Below, one piece after another: positions 1 to 5,283 of a stretch of 9,481 nt of DNA. Made by a program: the position numbers and the translations under genes. Source of the DNA: Desulfovibrionaceae bacterium UBA6814 (GTDB lineage: Bacteria > Desulfobacterota > Desulfovibrionia > Desulfovibrionales > Desulfovibrionaceae); NCBI GenBank assembly GCA_002452635.1, contig DKEU01000114.1, positions 1 through 9,481 of the forward strand, in the 5' to 3' direction. Position 1 is the first letter of the stretch. The number at the start of each line of letters is the position of its first letter. The notes beneath the pieces are model-generated. The model was not told where the DNA came from. It did not search any database and saw nothing but the letters and a program-made list of their open reading frames with translations.

Positions 1-391
1 CGGCCAGGCCCACCCGGTCCAGGGCGCGGCGGGCGGCGTCCAGCTCCTCCCCGCGGTAGCGGAAGCCCCGTCCCGAGCGGCCGGCCAGGCCCATGAGCAC
101 CGCGTCCAGCACCATGACCGGATAGTCCACCCGGGGCTTGAGCAGTTGGGGCATGTAGCCCATGCGGCCGCGCACCCGGGCCGGCGGGCCGCCGAACACC
201 CGCACCAGGCCCGCGGTGGGGGCCAGCATGCCCAGGAGCAGCTTGAGCAGGGTGGACTTGCCCCCGCCGTTGGGGCCCAGCACCGCCAGGTAGTCGCCCC
301 GGTGCAGCACCAGGTCCACCTTGTCCAGCACCGGATTGCCCGCGGCGTAGGCATAGGTGACGCCGGACAGTTCGGCCACGATCTCGCGCAT
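1..391 (-). CDS. znuC: Zinc/metal ABC transporter ATP-binding protein, ZnuC-like (partial; C-terminus beyond the left edge)
   Basis: This is the first 130 residues of an ABC ATPase that would power a metal importer at the inner face of the cytoplasmic membrane. The Walker A motif GPNGGGKST lies at residues 39-47 and the Q-loop (YMPQ, Gln82) at 79-82; the LSGGQ signature and Walker B would lie outside the window. The ATG at 391 follows the stop of the znuA-like gene by one base, and a GGAG lies about 6 nt upstream inside that gene, so the two are translationally coupled. ZnuC, MntB and related ATPases look alike in this region. The zinc assignment rests on the neighbouring His-rich binding protein and is an inference. 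The cognate membrane permease (ZnuB type) is expected just beyond the left edge. Confidence 0.88.
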   Translation of the reverse strand, partial: MREIVAELSGVTYAYAAGNPVLDKVDLVLHRGDYLAVLGPNGGGKSTLLKLLLGMLAPTAGLVRVFGGPPARVRGRMGYMPQLLKPRVDYPVMVLDAVLMGLAGRSGRGFRYRGEELDAARRALDRVGLA

Positions 392-392
392 G

Positions 393-1379
393 TCAGCTCC
401 GGGTCTTGGCCGCGGCCAGGGCGCGGGCCACGCGGCGCAGGTTGTCGGCCCAATCGTCGGCCAGGGGGTCGGCCTCCACCAGGCCGGCCCCGATCTCGCG
501 GGCCACCACCCCGGCGGTGCGCCGGGAGAACTGGGGAGCCACGAAGATGGCCCGGATGCCGTGCTCCCGGGCCTCGTCCACCAGGCTGGCCAGCTCCCGC
601 GGGCTGGGCTCCTTGCCCTCCACCTCGATGGGAAGCTGGACCAGGCCGAAGTCGCGGGCGAAATACCCCCAGGAGGGGTGGAAGACCATGAAGGTCCGGG
701 AGGGCAGGTCCGAGAGCAGGGTCGCCAGGTCCCGGGCCAGGTCGTCGCACTCGGCGGCAAAGGCGGCGGCGTTGGCCGCGTACTCGGCCGCGCCGGCCGG
801 GTCCAGGCCGGCCAGGGCGCGGGCCATGGCCGAGGCCTGGAGCTTGGCCAGGGCCGGCGAGAGCCAGGTGTGGGGGTCCTGCAGGCCGTGGTGGTGCTCG
901 TGCTCCTCAGCCTGTTCATGGCCGTGTCCGTGCTCCTCGGCCTTCTCCTGCCCGGGTTCGTGCTCCTCGGCCTTGGCATGGCCGGGCTCGCCCTCCGCCT
1001 CATGGTGGTGCGCGGCCATGGGCAGCTTGGCCAGGCCCGCGTCGGTGGCCACCACCTGCATGCCGGGGTTGGCGGCCTTGAACCGCTCCGCCCAGGCCTC
1101 CTCCATCTCCAGCCCCACGGTGAACCAGACCGCGGCCCGGGCCAGTTCCTTCATCTGGCGCGGCTTGGGCTCGAACACGTGGGGATCGGCCCCGGCCGGG
1201 ACCAGGACCAGGGGCGCGATCCGGCTGCCCCCCACCTTTTTCAAGAAGTACTCCTGGGGCGCGATGGTCACGGCCACGGTGAGGGGCTCGGCCGCCCGGG
1301 CCGGGGCCGCGCCGGCCGCCAGGCCCAGGCAGAGGGCCAGGGAGAGGATAAGGGGAAGGACGAGAGCGGATGCGCGCAT
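393..1379 (-). CDS. znuA: Periplasmic zinc-binding protein of a metal ABC importer, ZnuA-like (cluster A-I)
   Basis: This 328-residue substrate-binding protein should capture Zn(II), or possibly Mn(II), in the periplasm and deliver it to the ABC importer. A Sec signal peptide is visible (MRAS, then a hydrophobic core at 5-24, and an ARA-A cleavage region near 28-30). Probable metal ligands are His67 (DPHVFEP), His170 (DPHTWLSP), His234 (FHPSWGYF) and Asp304 (VEADPLADDW), the usual pattern of the family. A His/Glu-rich loop at 124-164 lies between ligands one and two, as in zinc-specific members, and contains three 10-residue repeats (131-160). The ATG at 1379 was chosen because AGGAGG (1386-1391) lies 6 nt upstream and the signal peptide starts there. 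The reading frame continues further upstream but runs through the operators. The gene is coupled to the downstream ATPase. Confidence 0.93.
   Translation of the reverse strand: MRASALVLPLILSLALCLGLAAGAAPARAAEPLTVAVTIAPQEYFLKKVGGSRIAPLVLVPAGADPHVFEPKPRQMKELARAAVWFTVGLEMEEAWAERFKAANPGMQVVATDAGLAKLPMAAHHHEAEGEPGHAKAEEHEPGQEKAEEHGHGHEQAEEHEHHHGLQDPHTWLSPALAKLQASAMARALAGLDPAGAAEYAANAAAFAAECDDLARDLATLLSDLPSRTFMVFHPSWGYFARDFGLVQLPIEVEGKEPSPRELASLVDEAREHGIRAIFVAPQFSRRTAGVVAREIGAGLVEADPLADDWADNLRRVARALAAAKTRS
900..989 (-). repeat. Three 30-bp tandem repeats encoding the His/Glu-rich loop of ZnuA
   Basis: Units at 960-989, 930-959 and 900-929 (in coding order) encode EPGHAKAEEH, EPGQEKAEEH and GHGHEQAEEH. 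All three share the AEEH end and the same underlying codons (gccgaggagcac or one change). More His residues flank them (HHH at 124-126, HEHHH at 160-164). The register is in frame, so unit number could vary without breaking the protein. Confidence 0.85.
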
Positions 1380-1410
1380 GGGAAACCTCCTAGCGGATTG
1401 CCCTGATTTT

Positions 1411-1425
1411 TGCAACTCAGTTGCA
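1411..1425. promoter_or_regulatory. Operator-like palindrome 1 (TGCAACT-C-AGTTGCA)
   Basis: This is a perfect 7-1-7 palindrome in the 5' leader of the znuA-like gene, about 32 bp before its start codon. With its flanking T it is identical to palindrome 2. The length and symmetry fit a Fur-family (Zur-like) dimer site, but the regulator is not encoded in the window and the identification is inferred from context. Confidence 0.75.
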
Positions 1426-1441
1426 TTTCTTGGCGATATTT

Positions 1442-1456
1442 TGCAACTCAGTTGCA
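1442..1456. promoter_or_regulatory. Operator-like palindrome 2 (TGCAACT-C-AGTTGCA)
   Basis: This is identical to palindrome 1, with its centre 31 bp away (about three helical turns, so the same face of the DNA). It lies just downstream of the predicted start of transcription of the znuA-like gene. Confidence 0.75.
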
Positions 1457-1470
1457 TTTTCTTCCCCCAG

Positions 1471-1500
1471 CTTATGCAACCGAGTTGCATTTCCTGTCAA
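1471..1500 (-). promoter_or_regulatory. Predicted sigma-70 promoter of the znuA-znuC operon
   Basis: On the minus strand a consensus -35 TTGACA (1500-1495) is followed by an 18-bp spacer and a -10 CATAAG (1476-1471; four of six match TATAAT). Transcription would begin near 1464, giving a leader of about 85 nt that contains palindromes 1 and 2. Having the operator within the spacer supports both the promoter and the repressor reading. Confidence 0.65.
1475..1489. promoter_or_regulatory. Operator-like palindrome 3 (TGCAACCGAGTTGCA) between -35 and -10
   Basis: This palindrome is one base away from perfect symmetry, with its centre 33 bp from that of palindrome 2. Counting the extra A/T on each side, the symmetric core spans 1474-1490. 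It occupies the spacer of the predicted znuA promoter, where a bound repressor would block RNA polymerase directly. Confidence 0.75.
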
Positions 1501-1520
1501 GCCCCTTGGAAGGCAAGCAA

Positions 1521-1545
1521 CCCTGCGGGCCGTGGCGGCCCAGGG
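1521..1545 (-). terminator. Hairpin directly after the DUF1980 gene, possible weak terminator
   Basis: On the minus strand a GC-rich stem (CCCTGGGCC pairing with GGCCCGCAGGG through a two-base bulge) begins right after the TGA at 1546-1548. Only a poor T-rich tail (TTGCTTGCC) follows, so termination is uncertain and some read-through into the znuA operon is possible. Confidence 0.4.
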
Positions 1546-2310
1546 TCACCAGGTGAAGGGCTCGCGCTCGGACACGGTGAAGATGAAGGGGATGGCCGGG
1601 GCCGGGGCGGGCCGCACCTGGTGGGCGGCGAGCAAGCGCTCCGGATCCACGGCCAGGGCCAGGACCCCGGGCAGGGAGACCTGGGGATCCAGGGCGCTGG
1701 GCGCGGGCCGGGTCTCGCCCAGGACCTCGGCCCAGGTGGACTCCGGGGGCAGCTCCCCCGGGGCCTGGACCACGTAGCCCGCAGCCACGGTGTCGGCCAG
1801 GCAGCAGACCACCACCGGCCGCAGCAGGGCGAACCGGCCCTCCCGGTCCATGTCCGGGGTGCGGCGCACCACCCCGCGCACCGCCACCCGGCCCGAGGGC
1901 CGGCCCCGGGCCACCAGGGCCTGCAACTCGGCCAGGTTCATGCGTTGGTAGCTCTCGCCGCTGAACTCCACCCGGGGCTCGGGCGCGGCGGGCGCAGGCT
2001 GGGCAAAGGGCTCGGCCCCGGGCCCGGTTGCCGGGGCGGGCGGCAGGGTGGCGGCGTAGGCCCCCAGGACCAGGGCCACGCTGCCCGCCGCGGCCAGGAC
2101 GCGGCGCAGGCGGGGCCGGCTCCCGGCCAGGACCGCCAGGAGCCCCAACAGGAGGAGCAGCGCGCCCGCGGCCCCGGTCAGGGGCTTGAAGCGCGGGTGC
2201 AGGAAATACCAGTAGTTCCCGGCCAGGGGCAGCCAGAGCATGACCGCGCCCAGGCCGGCCAGGCACAGGCCCTCCAGGGCGCGGGGCAGGGAAAAGCGGG
2301 AAGCGGCCAC
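1546..2310 (-). CDS. TIGR03943/DUF1980 (COG3689, YcgQ-like) membrane-anchored protein
   Basis: This 254-residue protein has hydrophobic N-terminal segments at about 12-30 and 46-63, and probably 71-88. A Pro/Ala-rich linker (89-112) leads to a soluble C-terminal domain. Two family hallmarks are visible: LHPRFKPL (37-44) after the first membrane segment, and the CCLADT motif (169-174) in the soluble domain. Family members are nearly always encoded beside a COG0701 permease, as here. Their biochemical role is not established; links to metal homeostasis have been proposed from genome context. The start is GTG at 2310, one base after the permease stop, so the pair is coupled. The two Cys residues could bind a metal, which is an inference. 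Confidence 0.82.
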   Translation of the reverse strand: MAASRFSLPRALEGLCLAGLGAVMLWLPLAGNYWYFLHPRFKPLTGAAGALLLLLGLLAVLAGSRPRLRRVLAAAGSVALVLGAYAATLPPAPATGPGAEPFAQPAPAAPEPRVEFSGESYQRMNLAELQALVARGRPSGRVAVRGVVRRTPDMDREGRFALLRPVVVCCLADTVAAGYVVQAPGELPPESTWAEVLGETRPAPSALDPQVSLPGVLALAVDPERLLAAHQVRPAPAPAIPFIFTVSEREPFTW

Positions 2311-2311
2311 G

Positions 2312-3226
2312 TCAGTACCCCGCCGCGGCCAGGGCCATGGCCGCGCATTCCAGGAACACCACCACGGCCGGCACCAGGATCAGGGCCAGGGCCGCGCGCC
2401 GCCTGAACACCGCCAGGTACATGGGGATGAGCTTGAGGTCGAGCATGGGCCCGATGGCCAGGAAGGCGAGCTGGGCCGGGATGGGAAAGGCGTTGAACGA
2501 GGCGGCCACAAAGGCGTCGGCCTCGGAGCACACGGACAGGAGCACGGCCAGGCCCATCAGGCCGGCCACGGCCAGCAGGGGGCTGCCGGCCAGGAGGCGC
2601 ACCGCCTCGGGCGGGAGCAGGACCTTGCAGACGCCCGCGGCCAGCGCGCCAAGGAGCAGGAAGCCCAGCATGTCCAGGAACTCTGAGGCGGTGTGCGCAG
2701 CCACCGCGCGCCAGCGCGAGCCGGAGAAGTCGTGGCCGCAGCCGCAGGCCGCGGGAGCGGGCTTGCCGCGCAGGTCGCCCAGCCCGTCCCGGGCCGGCCG
2801 CAGCAGGGCCTCGGCCGGGGCGTCGCCCAGGGCCAGGCCCATAGCCGCGGCCGGGGCCAGGACCAGGATGGCCCGCCACAGGACCATGCCCCAGTCCCCG
2901 CGGTACGCGGCCAGGGTGGAGGCCAGGGCCACGGGGTTGAGCACCGGCCCGGCCAGCATGTAGGCCACCACCATGCGGGGGGGCACGCCGCGGCCCAGCA
3001 GCCGCCGGGCCAGGGGCACCATGCCGCACTCGCACACCGGCAGCACCAGCCCGGCGCCCAGGCCGGCCAGGAGCTGGCCCCCGACGGACTTGGGCAGGCG
3101 GCGCAGGGCCGAGTCCGGCACCAGCACGTGCACCAGGGAGCCCAGCAGCGACCCCACCAGCAGGAAGGGCGCGGCCTCCAGCACGATGGCCGCGGCCACC
3201 GAGGCGATAAGGGTCAGGGTTTCCAT
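2312..3226 (-). CDS. COG0701/UPF0718 family permease (YcgR/YraQ-like)
   Basis: This 304-residue polytopic inner-membrane protein has about eight hydrophobic segments in two halves separated by a loop at 135-175. The conserved PVCECG motif (63-68) near the end of an early segment and the PVLNPVA motif (94-100) are typical of the family. A SVCSEADAF motif (231-239) and MLDLKL (261-266) mark the second half. The central loop carries CGCGHD (161-166), a possible metal-binding site. The ATG at 3226 was chosen because GGAG lies 5 nt upstream; an in-frame TTG at 3265 adds 13 residues with no support. The substrate of the family is unknown. Its DUF1980 partner and the adjacent zinc importer suggest a metal-related role, which is an inference. 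Confidence 0.85.
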   Translation of the reverse strand: METLTLIASVAAAIVLEAAPFLLVGSLLGSLVHVLVPDSALRRLPKSVGGQLLAGLGAGLVLPVCECGMVPLARRLLGRGVPPRMVVAYMLAGPVLNPVALASTLAAYRGDWGMVLWRAILVLAPAAAMGLALGDAPAEALLRPARDGLGDLRGKPAPAACGCGHDFSGSRWRAVAAHTASEFLDMLGFLLLGALAAGVCKVLLPPEAVRLLAGSPLLAVAGLMGLAVLLSVCSEADAFVAASFNAFPIPAQLAFLAIGPMLDLKLIPMYLAVFRRRAALALILVPAVVVFLECAAMALAAAGY

Positions 3227-3309
3227 GCGGGCTCCGGTCGCGGCATACCACCAAACCCTACGCAATCAAAGGGCTGGGGATAGCCCGGGCCGACCGATGG
3301 AACGACTCC

Positions 3310-3436
3310 AGCAGGCCGCGCAAAAACCGCGAGGGCAAGGCGCGAGAACCCGCCAAGCCCGAAGCGTATTCGCACATACGTGAGGGTTTGGCGGGCTCGA
3401 GCAACGCAGCCATCGCGGAGTTTTCAGCGGCCTGCT
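3310..3436. repeat. 127-bp imperfect palindrome (REP/MITE-like), candidate bidirectional terminator
   Basis: The two arms match closely when one is reversed. The ends are a perfect AGCAGGCCGC on both sides, followed by an A-rich patch, CCGCGA, then CCCGCCAA(G/A)CCC, and a terminal CGTAT/ATACG stem near 3365-3380. Folded, the RNA would be a rod of about 60 bp with internal loops. The right end includes the last bases of the hydrolase stop codon (TAG, minus strand 3437-3435). It lies between two same-strand genes and could end transcription of the hydrolase. I see no clear target-site duplication. Similar long palindromes recur in Desulfovibrio-type genomes as far as I recall, but copy number cannot be judged from one window. 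Confidence 0.75.
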
Positions 3437-4163
3437 AGTCCAGGCCGAGCAGCCACTCGACCACCAGCCCCGCCGCCACCTCGGGCGCGGTGAAGTGGTC
3501 CGCGGCCACGGTGACGTAGCGGCTGGAGGGATGGGCCGGGGCCTTGGCGAAGGCGTATTCCGGGCCGCGCCGAGCCATGGGGTCGGCGTCGCCCACCACC
3601 CAGAGGAAGGGCAGCGGCGCAGTCCAGGCCGCGGTGCTGCGGGGCATCACCGCCGGGCCGGCGGGGTCGTCGTAGCTCAGGTGGTCCGCGGCGCGCATGG
3701 GCATGGGCACGGCGCGGCCCTGGAAGGTGCCGAAGAAGTCGGCCCGCTCCGAGCCGCGGCCCTGGGCCACCATGAACCGGGCGCGCTCCAGGCTCTCGGC
3801 CAGCAGCTCGGCGGTGAACTCCGGGGTATGGCCCGGGGCCAGGCCCACCACGGCCTTCAGGCCCGAGCGGCGGGCGGCGTAGCCCATGGCCGCGTTGGCC
3901 CCCAGGCTGTGCCCGGCCAGGGCCACGGCCCGGGCCCCGCGGGTGGCCAGCCGGGCCACGGCGGCGTCGATCTCGGCCATGGCCTCGTCATAGGAGCGGT
4001 CAAAGGCGCGGCTGCGCGACCAGGGCATCTCCGGGATGTCCACCAGAAAACCGGCCTGCTCCAGGGCCAGGCCCAGCACGGTCACGTGCCGGCGCGGGCT
4101 GCCGCTCTTGCCGTGCACCAGCACCACGCCCTGCGGTTGGGAAGAGGAAGGGGAAGCCGTCAT
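3435..4163 (-). CDS. Alpha/beta hydrolase, small dienelactone-hydrolase/BAAT-like
   Basis: This 242-residue cytoplasmic protein has no signal peptide. After a short polar N-terminus comes VVLVHG (13-18) with the oxyanion region. The nucleophile elbow GHSLGA (84-89) gives Ser86. The acid is Asp194 (or Asp192) in VVGDADPM, and the base is His223 in AADHF, so the catalytic triad is complete and in the normal order. Length is typical for a minimal hydrolase with a small cap. The substrate is unknown; an ester or thioester hydrolase is the safe description. The ATG at 4163 is preceded by GAGGTGA, a good ribosome binding site. The gene appears to be transcribed alone, with a terminator upstream and a long palindrome at its 3' end. 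Confidence 0.85.
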   Translation of the reverse strand: MTASPSSSQPQGVVLVHGKSGSPRRHVTVLGLALEQAGFLVDIPEMPWSRSRAFDRSYDEAMAEIDAAVARLATRGARAVALAGHSLGANAAMGYAARRSGLKAVVGLAPGHTPEFTAELLAESLERARFMVAQGRGSERADFFGTFQGRAVPMPMRAADHLSYDDPAGPAVMPRSTAAWTAPLPFLWVVGDADPMARRGPEYAFAKAPAHPSSRYVTVAADHFTAPEVAAGLVVEWLLGLD

Positions 4164-4187
4164 CGGTCACCTCGGAACAGGAAAATC

Positions 4188-4205
4188 CCGGCCCATCGGG
4201 GCCGG
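4188..4205 (-). terminator. Leader hairpin of the hydrolase gene, terminator- or attenuator-like
   Basis: CCGGCCC and GGGCCGG form a perfect 7-bp stem with a 4-nt loop. On the minus strand it is followed by GATTTTCC and then the ribosome binding site of the hydrolase, so it lies in that gene's probable leader, 24 nt before the start codon. The U-tract is short, so termination would be partial. Confidence 0.4.
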
Positions 4206-4211
4206 CTGGTA

Positions 4212-4240
4212 CGTGTAGGCATCCGGCGGACGGATGGCAA
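4212..4240 (-). promoter_or_regulatory. Weak sigma-70 promoter candidate for the hydrolase
   Basis: On the minus strand TTGCCA (4240-4235; five of six match) is spaced 17 bp from TACACG (4217-4212; three of six match). The spacing is ideal but the -10 is poor, and it is the only candidate I see between the terminator and the hydrolase start. Confidence 0.3.
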
Positions 4241-4258
4241 GGGGCGGGTGGGGGGCTC

Positions 4259-4292
4259 AAAAAGAAAATTGGGGCGGCCCGGAGGCCGCCCC
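4259..4292 (-). terminator. Intrinsic terminator, minus strand
   Basis: A perfect 9-bp stem (GGGGCGGCC with GGCCGCCCC, 4-nt loop, 4271-4292) is followed on the minus strand by AATTTTCTTTTT. This is a classic rho-independent terminator. It would end transcripts from the pspABC operon, though it lies about 315 nt after the pspC stop, and it insulates the hydrolase gene. Confidence 0.8.
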
Positions 4293-4363
4293 TGCAGGAG
4301 GAGGACAAGAACGCTTGCTGAAATCTCGCCGGGCCGGCGGGGCTGGAGTGGCGCGGGGTTTCC

Positions 4364-4465
4364 GGAAGATGGGCGGATCGCGATCCGCCCCTACACAAGG
4401 CATCCGCGCCCCGACGCAGGACTGTCTTCTCTTCGGCAGGGGCGGTTCGCGAACCGCCCTCTTCC
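4364..4465. repeat. MITE-like element with self-palindromic inverted ends (about 102 bp)
   Basis: The left end (4364-4394) and the reversed right end (4465-4436) match over about 30 bases with one indel and a few substitutions. Each end contains a perfect 20-bp palindrome: 4371-4390 with an ATCGCGAT core, and 4440-4459 with a TTCGCGAA core. The A/T difference between the copies is mirrored on both sides of each palindrome, so pairing is kept in both. There is no coding capacity and no clear flanking duplication. Confidence 0.6.
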
Positions 4466-4487
4466 CTCTCCGCCCGGAACCTCTCAT

Positions 4488-4515
4488 CCCCAGGGGGCTC
4501 ACCCCCGGAGGGGGT
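4488..4515. repeat. Alternating C/G runs able to form mutually exclusive hairpins
   Basis: Runs CCCC (4488-4491), GGGGG (4493-4497), CCCCC (4502-4506) and GGGGG (4510-4514) allow two competing stems: 4493-4497 with 4502-4506, or 4501-4506 with 4510-4515. They fall in the 3' untranslated region of the pspABC transcript. Confidence 0.45.
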
Positions 4516-4607
4516 GCCACATTCACTTCACCTGCGGCCTTCCATCCCGCCCCGGCGCACCTCCGGCCGCGCGACTCCGGAGCGGGGCCGGCCCGGGCAT
4601 CCTCCGT

Positions 4608-4994
4608 TTACCGGTCCTGCTCGAACCTCCGCTGCCAGGAGAAATCCTTGGAGGTCACCACGTCCTCCATGCGGCGGATGCGGCGGTCCAGGCGGTCGAA
4701 CTGGGCCTTGAGCCGGGACAGGCCCAGCGACCGGGAGGACACGTAGGAGTGGTAGAACTCGCGCTCGTCCTCGCTGCGGGCGTCCAGCACGGGCTCGGGC
4801 TTCATGAGCAGGGCCGCCACCAGGTAGATGGCCACCCCGGGCCACAGGCCGGTGAACAGGATGCCCAGGGCCACCAGGACGCGCAGCCAGAACACCGAGA
4901 TGTCGAAGTAGTCGGCGAAGCCGCGGCACACGCCCAGCAGCACGCCGTGACGGGAGCGGTACAGGCCGCGGGAGGAGGAGTCGCGGTCAGGCAT
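4608..4994 (-). CDS. pspC: Phage shock protein C (membrane stress sensor)
   Basis: This 128-residue protein is close in size to E. coli PspC (about 119). The PspC domain covers 11-66: the LYRSRHGVLLGVCRGFADYFDI region is followed by a hydrophobic segment around 36-64 that spans the inner membrane. The C-terminal part is charged and helical (about 76-112), and its last residues (RRMEDVVTSKDFSWQRRF) resemble the C-terminal end of the enterobacterial protein. In the known system PspB and PspC sense membrane stress and draw PspA away from PspF. The start at 4994 has GGGAGG 5 nt upstream and overlaps the end of pspB by 8 nt, indicating translational coupling. Confidence 0.93.
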   Translation of the reverse strand: MPDRDSSSRGLYRSRHGVLLGVCRGFADYFDISVFWLRVLVALGILFTGLWPGVAIYLVAALLMKPEPVLDARSEDEREFYHSYVSSRSLGLSRLKAQFDRLDRRIRRMEDVVTSKDFSWQRRFEQDR

Positions 4995-5238
4995 GGGGGC
5001 CTCCCTGGGCGCGGCGCTCCGCGTCGATGAGCAGGGTCTCCAGCACCTCCACCCGCTCTTCCAGGCGGGAGAGGACCTGGTACATCTCCTGGACCATGCG
5101 GGCCTCGTCCGCGGACTCCTCGCGCTTGGTGCGGGAGAACAGGCCGGAGAGCACGCGGCCCCCCAGGATGAGGGTGCCCATGATCACCGCCACCGGGATG
5201 AGGATGAACCAGATGAGGGCGAAGCCGAGTCCGTGCAT
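4987..5238 (-). CDS. pspB: Phage shock protein B
   Basis: This 83-residue protein has one N-terminal membrane segment (about 5-27), a basic stretch (36-39) and a heptad-like helix (about 46-74, with VLSRLEERVEVLETLL). That is the layout of PspB, which is about 74 residues in E. coli. It is expected to act with PspC at the inner membrane to relay stress to PspA. Identification rests on topology, size and position between pspA and pspC more than on strong sequence identity. It starts 45 nt after the pspA stop, with an AAGGA-type ribosome binding site slightly distant (about 8-10 nt), and overlaps pspC. Confidence 0.85.
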   Translation of the reverse strand: MHGLGFALIWFILIPVAVIMGTLILGGRVLSGLFSRTKREESADEARMVQEMYQVLSRLEERVEVLETLLIDAERRAQGGPHA

Positions 5239-5283
5239 GGTGCGTCCGTCCTTGCGAGTCGTTTTTCCCGGAGCCTAGCAGAA

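Larger units (their letters stand above)
4164..4607. other. Intergenic region between the hydrolase gene and pspC, rich in palindromes
   Basis: I see no convincing gene in these 444 bases. The region contains a leader hairpin, a weak promoter candidate, an intrinsic terminator, a MITE-like element and a G5/C5 hairpin set, each listed separately. In the stretch from about 4516 to 4607 (the immediate 3' flank of pspC) I see no recognisable feature. Confidence 0.7.

Noticed and set aside
900..989. The 30-bp repeats as a CRISPR array
   Set aside because: The units are contiguous with no spacers, are in frame and encode the His-rich loop of the metal-binding protein.
1380..1490. Upstream ATG for the znuA-like gene at 1490
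   Set aside because: It would translate the operators, lies upstream of the predicted start of transcription, and puts 37 residues before a normal signal peptide. The ATG at 1379 has AGGAGG in the right place.
406..2406. A 666-codon plus-strand open frame running opposite znuA and the DUF1980 gene
   Set aside because: It is a product of the high GC content at third positions. It is Ala/Arg/Ser-rich with no domain and crosses the operators and several gene ends. The minus-strand genes have motifs, signal peptide and ribosome binding sites.
3227..3265. TTG start for the permease at 3265
   Set aside because: It adds 13 residues with no family support. The ATG at 3226 has GGAG at normal spacing.
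3271..3286. Small hairpin GGGCT-N6-AGCCC upstream of the permease, as terminator or operator
   Set aside because: A 5-bp stem followed only by TTTGATTG on the minus strand is within what chance produces in such GC-rich DNA.
4257..4526. An 89-codon minus-strand frame in the hydrolase-pspC intergenic region
   Set aside because: It runs through the MITE-like palindromes and the terminator stem, its composition reflects those repeats, and no ribosome binding site is evident.
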